Of a stretch of 32,151 bases of DNA, positions 22,769-32,151 are shown one piece after another (position 1 is the stretch's first letter; each line of letters begins with the position of its first letter). The notes under the pieces were generated by a model, which saw nothing but the letters and a program-made list of their open reading frames with translations, made no database searches and was not told the origin of the DNA. Where the stretch lies: positions 1 through 32,151 of the forward strand of contig JACRPV010000102.1 in the NCBI GenBank assembly GCA_016223015.1. The letters are read 5' to 3'. The stretch is from Geobacter sp. Lineage in GTDB: Bacteria > Desulfobacterota > Desulfuromonadia > Geobacterales > DSM-12255. The translations under genes were made by a program, and so were the position numbers.

Positions 22769-23476
22769 TTGGCTCTCGAACCTACCCGGAGCGCTGCTCT
22801 TCCTCGCATTCTGATCGTGGACGACGAGGTGGCGATCCAGCGCTTTCTCCATGCCATCCTGGACAAAGGGGAATTTTCCCTGCATCGGGCCGAAACCGGC
22901 CATGCCGCGTTGGCCGCGGCAGCAGCGGTTCGGCCCGACCTGATCCTGCTCGATCTGGGCCTGCCCGATCTCGACGGGGTCGAGGTGATCCGGCGGATCC
23001 GGGAATGGTCTCCGGTCCCGATCATCGTCCTGTCGGTACGGGAGCGGGAGGACGACAAGGTGAATGCCCTGGATGCCGGCGCCGATGATTACCTGACCAA
23101 GCCGTTCGGCATCGGCGAACTGTTGGCCCGGATGCGCGCAGCCCTGCGCCGGGCCATCCGGACTCTGCCCGAGCCGGTCTTCCGGGTCGATGAGCTGGAG
23201 GTGGATCTGCCGCGGCGCCGTGTCCTTGTCCGGGGGGAGGAGGTCCAGCTTACGCCCACCGAGTACGAGCTGCTGAAGTTCATGGTGACCCATGCGGGAA
23301 AGGTCCTGACCCATCGGCAGATGCTCCGGCAGATCTGGGGGCCGGCCTATGTGGAGCAGCCACATCTGCTCAGGGTCAATGTCAGCAACCTGCGGCGAAA
23401 GATCGAGCCGGACGCCTCCCGGCCACGCTACATCCTGACCGAACTGGGGGTGGGGTACCGGTTGAAGGAAGGCTAG
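22769..23476 (+). CDS. kdpE: Response regulator KdpE (OmpR/PhoB family)
   Basis: KdpE is the DNA-binding regulator of the kdp operon. The 235-aa protein has a receiver domain (RILIVDDEVAI; phosphorylated Asp62 in LILLDLGLPDLDG; Lys in YLTKPFGIGELL) and a C-terminal winged helix (LTPTEYELLKFMVTH … LRVNVSNLRRKIEPD … YILTELGVGYRL). It starts at TTG 22769 with AAGGAG 7 nt before; no ATG fits. Its start lies 20 nt after the end of the repeat element, so it depends on read-through from kdpD or on a promoter within the repeat. Confidence 0.97.
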   Translation: MALEPTRSAALPRILIVDDEVAIQRFLHAILDKGEFSLHRAETGHAALAAAAAVRPDLILLDLGLPDLDGVEVIRRIREWSPVPIIVLSVREREDDKVNALDAGADDYLTKPFGIGELLARMRAALRRAIRTLPEPVFRVDELEVDLPRRRVLVRGEEVQLTPTEYELLKFMVTHAGKVLTHRQMLRQIWGPAYVEQPHLLRVNVSNLRRKIEPDASRPRYILTELGVGYRLKEG

Positions 23477-23518
23477 TGCCGCACCGCATGACGAGTTGGC
23501 GAGAGGGGCATGTTTTGT

Positions 23519-23547
23519 TTTACAAGGGTGGCTGATTTTGCTAGATT
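23519..23547 (+). promoter_or_regulatory. Promoter for mutS
   Basis: TTTACA (23519-23524), a 17-nt spacer and TAGATT (23542-23547). The predicted start (~23554) is only about six nucleotides before the mutS ATG, implying a nearly leaderless mRNA. Confidence 0.5.
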
Positions 23548-23559
23548 CCCATACTGCAA

Positions 23560-26184
<2,625 letters not shown>

Positions 26185-26188
26185 AACC

Positions 26189-27628
26189 ATGCAGCATTGT
26201 ATCGTTCGATTGATCGGAGGTGTCTGCCTCGCGCTTATGCTCATGACCGCTCAGGTCAGGGCAGAGGATGAGCAGCCGCGGATCGCTAAAAAACAGGCTG
26301 TTGTGAAGAAAAAGGCCCAAAAAGGCAAGGCTGCGGCGGTCAAGGCGACAAAGGCGACCAAAGGTGCCCGGAAAAAAGGTGCTGCCGATTCGGCAAAGAA
26401 ACCTGTTGTCAAGCCCCGGACGGTTGCGGAGAACCCGCCAGCCGATACCAGGCCGATGGCCGTGGTCAGGGAGTTCCGCTCCTGGTCCAATCCGGATTAC
26501 ACCAGGATTGCGGTAACCCTGGATCACGACGCACGCTTCGAGTATCACCAGTTGGGCCAGAACCGGGAGTCAGGCATTCCGGGTCGGCTCTATCTCGATA
26601 TCGGCAATGCGCACCTCGGTCCGGGGGTGAAGGACATACCCATCGGCGACGGTCTGCTGAAGACCGCCCGGATAGGGCAGTTCCGTTCCGACACGGTGCG
26701 GGTGGTGCTGGACATGGAGAGTATCAAGGACTACAAGGTCTTTACCTTTTCCGATCCTTACCGGATCATGATCGACGTGCGCGGCGAGCGCCGCATGGAG
26801 ATCTCCTCGCTCAGGGAGCGGATAGAGTCGGCACCGTCACTCCCTCCTTCCGCAAAGGAACCGGCCGTTGAAAAGCCTTTGCGGCCGACGGTTGCCAAGA
26901 CTGCTCCGGCCGCCATCGGCAAGATCCGCCGGGTGGTGGTCGATCCGGGGCATGGGGGGCACGACCCCGGCGCCATCGGCGCGGGTGGCACCAGGGAAAA
27001 GGACGTGGTGCTCGCCATCGGTCTGAAGCTCGCCAAAAGGCTCAAGGAGGAGCTCGGCCTGGATGTGGTCATGACCCGCACCACCGATGTCTTCCTGGAA
27101 CTCCAGGAGCGGACGGCCATTGCCAACCAGGTTGGCGCCGACCTCTTCATCTCCGTCCATGCCAATGCGGCTCCCAATCGAGCCAGCGCCGGGATCGAGA
27201 CCTACTATCTCAGCCTGGCCAAGACCGAGAAGGCTGCCCAGCTTGCGGCCAAGGAAAACGGTACCTCCCTGGAAAAGGTGAGCCTGCTCCAGGCCGTGCT
27301 GTTCGATCTGATGGTCAATTACAAGATCAACGATTCCGCCCACCTGGCCGAGGTGGTCCAGAAAGAGCTCCATCACAAGGTGGATGCGCGGTATCCGGTC
27401 AAGTCGCTGGGGGTGAAGCAGGGGCCGTTCTACGTGCTGGTCGGTGCCACCATGCCGAGCATCCTGGTGGAGACCGCCTTTCTCAGCAATGAAAAAGAGG
27501 AACAGCGTCTGCGGGATGCCCAGTACCAGGAAATGACAGCCGACGGGATCATGGAAGGCGTCAGGGCGTACATCGCCAGTCAGCATCAGCAGTCAGCCTA
27601 TGTGCGACAGGGTGACACAGGCCGCTGA
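26189..27628 (+). CDS. N-acetylmuramoyl-L-alanine amidase, AMIN domain-containing
   Basis: This periplasmic zinc amidase cleaves the bond between MurNAc and the stem peptide, usually for daughter-cell separation (AmiC-like). The 479-aa protein has a signal peptide (LIGGVCLALMLMTAQVRA, cleavage near residue 25). A Lys/Ala-rich low-complexity linker (about 30-75) and an AMIN domain (about 90-200; RIAVTLDHDARFEYH) for septal/peptidoglycan targeting follow. The C-terminal Amidase_3 domain (about 247-470) has zinc ligands in VVVDPGHGGHDPGA, GTREKDVVLAI and FISVHANAAP, and the catalytic Glu in ILVETAFLSN. It starts 4 nt after mutS with a weak ribosome binding site within the mutS end. It is followed after 14 nt by the broken glnD, so mutS-amiC-glnD-xer appear to be one transcription unit. 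Confidence 0.95.
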   Translation: MQHCIVRLIGGVCLALMLMTAQVRAEDEQPRIAKKQAVVKKKAQKGKAAAVKATKATKGARKKGAADSAKKPVVKPRTVAENPPADTRPMAVVREFRSWSNPDYTRIAVTLDHDARFEYHQLGQNRESGIPGRLYLDIGNAHLGPGVKDIPIGDGLLKTARIGQFRSDTVRVVLDMESIKDYKVFTFSDPYRIMIDVRGERRMEISSLRERIESAPSLPPSAKEPAVEKPLRPTVAKTAPAAIGKIRRVVVDPGHGGHDPGAIGAGGTREKDVVLAIGLKLAKRLKEELGLDVVMTRTTDVFLELQERTAIANQVGADLFISVHANAAPNRASAGIETYYLSLAKTEKAAQLAAKENGTSLEKVSLLQAVLFDLMVNYKINDSAHLAEVVQKELHHKVDARYPVKSLGVKQGPFYVLVGATMPSILVETAFLSNEKEEQRLRDAQYQEMTADGIMEGVRAYIASQHQQSAYVRQGDTGR

Positions 27629-27642
27629 CCAAAGGGGAGCCG

Positions 27643-30302
27643 ATGGAATTCAGCATCAACAAGTATTTCCCGGATGAAACGCACGAAACGGGCGATGCCG
27701 GCAAGGCCTCCTTCGAGGAGAAGCGGCCGCTCTATTTCACCGCCAGCAAGCGTTTTCTCGCCCATTACCGGCAGGTCATCATGGAGAAGCACCGTGCAGG
27801 CGCCTCCGGCGAAGAGGTGGTGCATCATATCACCAAGATGACCGACACCATGATCATCAAGCTGTTCCGCTCCATCCTGGAGGATCTGCCCCCGGTCAAG
27901 CGGAAGGACGAAACCCCTTCTCCGACATCGACCTGATGTTCCTCTACAAGGGGAAGGATTCGGCCCGGATCGAGGATATTGCCCAGAAACTCCTCTATTT
28001 CCTCTGGGACATGCGTCTCGATGTCGGCTACTCTGTGCGGACCATTCCCGATTGCATCGAGATGGCGGGGAGCGACCTGACGATCAGGACGGCACTGCTG
28101 GACAGCCGCTACCTGGCCGGGGGCCGGCTCCTGTTCAAGGAGCTGCAGAAGGTGATCTTCACCCAGATCCTGACCAAGGGGAGCGATGCCTTCATCCGCG
28201 AGAAGCTGGCGGAGATGCGCAAGCGGCGGGAAAAGTACGGCTCGTCGGTCTACATCCTGGAGCCGAACCTCAAGGAGGGGGAAGGGGGACTTCGGGATCT
28301 GCATACCGCCATCTGGGCGGCTAAGAGCAAATACAAGGTCGCCACCCTGCGCGAACTGATCATCAAGGGGGTGCTGGCCGAAGAGGAGTTGGACGAGTAT
28401 TCCCGGGCGCTCTCCTATCTCTGGCGGATCAGGAACGAGCTCCATTACCTGGCCGGCAGGAAGAACGACCAGCTCACCTTCGATGCCCAGAACAGGGTAG
28501 CCGAGTTCCTCGGCTATCAGGACAACGGGCGGGTCCTTGCCGTCGAGGAGTTCATGCGGGACTACTACCTGCATGCCAACGACGTGGAGCATTTCTCCTC
28601 GCTCCTGGTCAACAAGTGCGTCACCCGCGAGGAAGGGGCCTTCAGGATCATCGGCTACTTCATCCGCCGCCCCATCGGCGAGGGGTTCTACGTCCTCAAG
28701 GGTGAACTGGTGGTGCCGGACGAATCGGTGATTGAAAAGGACCCGGCCCGGCTGATGAAGCTGTTCGAGTACGCCCAGAAGCAGGGGGTCAGCCTCAGTC
28801 TCAGGGCAAAGGCCCTGATCCGGCGCAGTCTCGACCTGGTGAACGACAAGTTCCGGCGCAGCCGCGAGGTGAATGCCTCGTTCTTCAACATCCTGCGTAG
28901 CGACAAGGGGGTGGCCGAGACCCTCCGGCTGATGCATCACCTGCAGTTCCTGAACCGGTTCATCCCCGAATTCGAGCGGACCTACTGCAAGGTCCAGCAC
29001 GATCTCTATCACATCTACACCGTCGACATCCATTCCCTCTTTGCCGTGGAGGAGATCATCCGGCTCTGGAAGGGAGAGCACGCAGAAGACCTGCCGCTTC
29101 TGACCCAGGTCGCCCGTGACGTGGACAAGCGGGAACTCCTTTTGCTGTCGGTCCTGATGCACGATATCGGCAAGGGGGGAGGAGGGCGCCACGCCGAGCT
29201 GGGGGCGGAGATGATGCCGACAATTGCCCGCCGCATGGGTCTTTCCAAGGAGGACAGCGAGCGGCTGGAGTTCCTGATCCGGCACCATATCCTCCTGGCG
29301 CACATTGCCCAGCGCCGCGATCTCAACGACGAGAAGATGATCGTCCAGTTTGCCCGCCAGATGGGAACCAGCGAAAACCTGAAGATGCTCTACCTGTTGA
29401 CCTATGCCGACATCAAGGCGGTCGGTCCCGATGTCTGGACCGAATGGAAGGGAAGGCTGACCCAGGAGCTCTACGAGAAGGCGTTCCAGGTCCTGGAGCG
29501 GGGCGATTTCCGCATGGAGGCGAGCAGCGAGCGGGTGAAGAAGGTGAAGCGCCAGGTCATCGAGATTCTGGGGGACGAATTCCCGCTCCCGGCGGTGAAG
29601 GAGGAGCTGAAGGCCATGGCCATCCGCCACCTCCTGGCCAATCCGCCCAAGGTGCTGGCGGAGCATGTGAAGATCCTCCTCTCCCTGGAGGGGAAGACCA
29701 TCGTTACCCGTGTCGAGCACGACCACGAAGGGGGCTTTTCCAACTGCACCGTCTGCACCCTCGATGTGCCGGGTCTGTTCTCCATGATCACCGGGGTGAT
29801 GGCGGCCAACGGCATGAACATCCTCGGCGCGCAGATCCACACCGGCACCAATGGCAAGGCCCTGGACGTGCTGCAGGTCAACGCCCCCCAGGGGTTCGTC
29901 ATTACCGATGCCGCCAGGTGGGCGCGGCTGGATGAGGACCTGAGGCAGGTCCTGCAGGGGCAGGTGAATGTCCGCACCCTGGTGGAAAAGCGCCAGCGGG
30001 GCACCGTGCTCACCGACCGGCCCCGGCCCCGCTTCCCGACCAGGGTGGAGATCGACAACGAGGTCTCTGCCGATTATACGGTCATCGACATCTATACCCA
30101 CGACAAGGTCGGCCTGCTCTACAGCATCACCAGCACCCTGACCGAGCTGGGGCTCTACATCGGCATCTCCAAGATATCCACCAAGGTGGACCAGGTCGCC
30201 GACGTCTTCTACGTCAAGGATATCTTCGGGCACAAGGTAACCAGCGACAGGAAGGTAGAGGAGATCAGGGAGCGTCTCTGCAAGGCCATTGACGAGTTAT
30301 GA
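27643..30302 (+). pseudogene. glnD: [Protein-PII] uridylyltransferase/uridylyl-removing enzyme, frame-disrupted
   Basis: GlnD controls nitrogen signalling by uridylylating and de-uridylylating PII. The gene reads in two frames: 27643-27936 (97 aa) and 27936-30302 (788 aa), touching at TGATG. The frame change occurs at about 27900-27914: frame one runs …DLPPVKRKDE and then into TPSPTST-stop, while the second frame carries NPFSDIDLMFLYKG. In intact GlnD the segment ALVAxGGYGRxEL precedes NPxSDID. It is absent here, so roughly 40 nt (a number ≡1 mod 3) appear to be missing, including the GGxGR nucleotide-binding motif. Downstream parts are intact: HD domain (LSVLMHDIGKG…GRHAELGA) and two ACT domains (DVPGLFSMITGVMAANGMNI; DKVGLLYSITSTLTELGLYI). 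The 788-aa ORF could be made by coupled reinitiation, giving an HD/ACT protein without uridylyltransferase activity. A sequencing or assembly error is the main alternative. Confidence 0.9.
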
Positions 30303-31160
30303 ACGAATACCTGGACCTCTTCCTGAGCTATCTCGTGGTGGAGAAGGGGTTGTCCCGCAATACCCTGGAGGCATACAGCCGGGACGTGGCAGGCTACCTG
30401 GGGTATCTGGAGCGGCAGGGGGTGGCAACGGCGACAGATGGCCGGCCGCTGGATATCAGCGGCTACCTGGCGGAACTGAAGGGTGCCGGACTCGCCCCGC
30501 GCAGCCGGGCCAGGGTGCTGTCGGCCATCCGCATGTTTCACAAGTTCCTGGTCATCGAAGGGTATGCGACGGTCAACCCCGCGTCGCTCATCGAGGCGCC
30601 CAAGACCCTGCACCGGTTGCCGTCCGTGCTTTCGTCCCGCGAGGTGGAGCGGCTCCTGGCGGCTCCTGGCGGCGACGATCCGGGCGCCATCCGCGACAGA
30701 GCCATGCTGGATTTCCGAGCTGGTGTCGCTCAGGGTCCAGGACATCAACCTGAACGCCGGTTATCTCCTGACCATGGGGAAGGGCTCGAAGGAGCGGGTG
30801 GTGCCGATCGGCGATTCGGCCCGGGACCAGTTGAGCGACTATCTCGGCCGGGCCCGGCCCGAACTGGGGAAGTCGGGCGATTCGGCCCATCTCTTTCTCA
30901 GCAGGCTCGGTAACGGCATGAGCCGCCAGGCATTCTGGAACATCATCAAGAAACGCGCGCTGGAGGGGGGGATCGTGAAAAACATCTCCCCCCACACCCT
31001 GCGCCATTCCTTTGCGACGCACCTGCTGGAAAACGGGGCGGATCTGCGGAGTGTCCAGCTGATGCTCGGCCATGCCGACCTCTCCACGACCCAGATCTAT
31101 ACCCACATTACCCGTGAGAGGCTGAAACGGCTTCATGCGGAGCATCATCCCCGCGGCTGA
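30299..31160 (+). pseudogene. xerD: Tyrosine recombinase XerD/XerC-like, frame-disrupted
   Basis: Xer recombinases resolve chromosome dimers at dif. The N-terminal core-binding domain is read from ATG 30299 (MNEYLDLFLSYLVVEKGLS … EVERLLAAPGGDDPGAIRDRAMLD). The catalytic domain continues in the +1 frame from 30711 (ISELVSLRVQDINLNAGYLL … HTLRHSFATHLLENGADL … LGHADLSTTQIYTH). Between them the usual xLYATGLR is missing. The combined length is ~286 aa against ~295 for intact relatives, so ~26 nt (≡2 mod 3) are absent, including the first catalytic arginine. HxxR, the second His and the Tyr nucleophile are still encoded. The start overlaps the glnD stop by 4 nt. XerD is favoured over XerC by gene order in Geobacter as I recall it. 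It is either a pseudogene or a local assembly error. Confidence 0.88.
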
Positions 31161-31232
31161 CAACGATCCGGCATTCCTGCCGCGAGAGACCGGCATGGAG
31201 CTTTTTTCTGTAACTGAGCGAACATTTTGCGG

Positions 31233-31238
31233 TATAGT
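31233..31238 (+). promoter_or_regulatory. Possible -10 element upstream of apgM
   Basis: TATAGT with a poor -35 (TGTAAC, 31209-31214). If used, transcription would start at about the left edge of the palindromic element 31241-31382, placing that long hairpin in the apgM 5' leader. Confidence 0.3.
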
Positions 31239-31240
31239 TA

Positions 31241-31382
31241 GTTTCCAGCCGGAAACGGTTCTTTTTCGCCCTGGCGGTGTCAATCTGCGGGATTCCTTGT
31301 GCGGCGTAGCGCTGCTACGCCTCCGCGCAATCCCTTGATTTCCTTGCCAGGACGAAAAATCCCTCGTTTCCGATCTGGAAAC
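31241..31382 (+). repeat. Long palindromic repeat element between xerD and apgM
   Basis: This is a nested inverted repeat. From outside in the arms are GTTTCCAG/CTGGAAAC, GGAAACG/CGTTTCC, TTTTTCG/CGAAAAA, CCTGGC/GCCAGG and GGGATT/AATCCC. The tip is the 32-bp core CTTGTGCGGCGTAGCGCTGC… (31296-31327), the same core as in the element between kdpD and kdpE but with unrelated outer arms. The 300-nt gap between xerD and apgM holds this and no gene. Confidence 0.88.
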
Positions 31383-31461
31383 CGGCAGTGTTTCATCCGG
31401 TGTTTCCGGATGGGCACTAGTTAACGGATCATATTCCGGATGAAAGGATCTCTTCTTCGTT

Positions 31462-32151
31462 ATGAAATACTTGGTTCTCCTTGGCGATGGCATGTCCGAT
31501 GAAAAACTTCCCCAGCTCGGCGGGAAAACCCCTCTGCAGGCGGCCCATACGCCAAACATGGACTTCATGGCGCGCCGTGGCCGGCTGGGACTGGCCAGAA
31601 CCGTGCCCAAGGGTTTGCCGCCGGGGAGCGATGTCGCCAACCTGTCGGTGTTCGGGTATGACCCACGGACCTGCTATACCGGCCGTTCCCCCCTGGAGGC
31701 AGCCAGCATGGGCGTCTCCCTCGGTGCCGACGACGTGGCGTTCCGCCTCAACCTGGTTACCCTCAAGATCTCCGGCAGAAGGATCTTCATGCAGGACTAT
31801 TCGGCAGGCCATATCACCACCGACGAAAGCCGGGTGCTGATCCAGGACCTGCAGAAGGAGTTCGGCACCGACGGTGTCGAATTCCACCCCGGCGTCGGCT
31901 ACCGCCACCTGATGGTCTGGCGGGGGGGGAAGGATGCGCTCAAGGCGACCCCGCCCCACGATATCACCGGCAAGGACATATGCGAGTTTCTGCCGCAGGG
32001 GGATGGTGCGGACCGCCTCATTTACCTGATGAACGCATCGCAGATGCTCTTTTTGAACCACCCGCTGAACAAACAGCGCGAGGCGGACGGCAAGAATCCC
32101 GCAAGTTCCATCTGGCTCTGGGGACATGGCAAGTCGCCGCGCATCGAGACC
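31462..32151 (+). CDS. apgM: 2,3-bisphosphoglycerate-independent phosphoglycerate mutase, archaeal type (5' part; runs off window)
   Basis: ApgM interconverts 3- and 2-phosphoglycerate in glycolysis/gluconeogenesis and belongs to the alkaline phosphatase superfamily. The 230 visible codons start MKYLVLLGDGMSDEKL (metal-binding Asp in GDG). They include the substrate/nucleophile region LPPGSDVANLSVFGYDP (Ser) and YTGRSPLEAASMGV, typical of the cofactor-independent ApgM class. The frame is open to the last base, so the C-terminal ~170 residues are outside. The ORF track shows only a shadow here because no stop is reached. AAGGA lies 14 nt before the ATG, a weak ribosome binding site. A long palindromic repeat lies in its upstream region. 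Confidence 0.93.
   Translation, partial: MKYLVLLGDGMSDEKLPQLGGKTPLQAAHTPNMDFMARRGRLGLARTVPKGLPPGSDVANLSVFGYDPRTCYTGRSPLEAASMGVSLGADDVAFRLNLVTLKISGRRIFMQDYSAGHITTDESRVLIQDLQKEFGTDGVEFHPGVGYRHLMVWRGGKDALKATPPHDITGKDICEFLPQGDGADRLIYLMNASQMLFLNHPLNKQREADGKNPASSIWLWGHGKSPRIET

Noticed and set aside
27825-30233. 802-aa minus-strand ORF opposite glnD
   Set aside because: Codon-bias shadow: the protein is a low-information His/Asp/Gly/Leu mix, while the plus strand encodes clear HD and ACT domains.

Overview
The window looks like a chromosomal segment from a Geobacter-type bacterium (Geobacterales, Desulfuromonadota). The grounds are the malate dehydrogenase / four-subunit 2-oxoglutarate:ferredoxin oxidoreductase cluster, a DUF1638/corrinoid gene set, a mutS-amidase-glnD-xer-apgM gene order, and interspersed palindromic repeats of a type I associate with Geobacter genomes. 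This assignment comes from gene content and recalled synteny, not from a database search. Coding DNA is GC-rich; the main AT-rich island is around the tRNA gene (about 3.9-4.4 kb).

Layout. (1) 1-3.6 kb: the 3' end of mdh with a UUCG-loop terminator, then a sigma70-like promoter and korDABC, closed by a strong terminator. This is the 2-oxoglutarate step of a TCA cycle that delivers electrons to ferredoxin. (2) 3.6-5 kb: a 52-codon orphan of the GspE/PilB C-terminus, a small minus-strand gene with an operator-like inverted repeat over its promoter, a tRNA-Cys(GCA) gene with promoter and terminator, and yaeQ. (3) 5.2-10 kb: four genes joined by 4-nt overlaps, encoding a corrinoid protein, a UroD/MtaA-like methyltransferase homologue that lacks the expected zinc cysteines, a DUF1638 protein, and a GAF-PAS-PAS hybrid histidine kinase. 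This is the best candidate here for an undescribed system: a corrinoid methyl-transfer module wired to a phosphorelay. (4) 10-15.3 kb: a pirin remnant, yedK (SRAP), then on the minus strand a htpX-terC-(zinc-ribbon/RHH) operon headed by a yybP-ykoY manganese riboswitch with an intrinsic terminator, an AI-2E family membrane protein, and a small hypothetical gene.

(5) 15.3-23.5 kb: kdpA, kdpB, kdpC, kdpD and kdpE, the high-affinity potassium P-type ATPase and its two-component system. The junctions A/B, B/C and D/E carry palindromic repeat elements; the B and C ribosome binding sites sit at the edge of those elements. (6) 23.5-32.1 kb: mutS, an AMIN-domain N-acetylmuramoyl-L-alanine amidase, glnD, a xerD-like recombinase and the 5' part of apgM. 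Both glnD and the recombinase are out of frame, and in each case the missing bases cover the catalytic signature (GGxGR in GlnD, the first catalytic Arg in the recombinase). They are either real pseudogenes or two local sequence/assembly errors.

A 32-bp hairpin core occurs twice (22655-22686 and 31296-31327). The two copies differ at only two positions, and these pair with each other in the stem, which is direct evidence of a compensatory change. Most other long ORFs in the track are antisense shadows of these genes.
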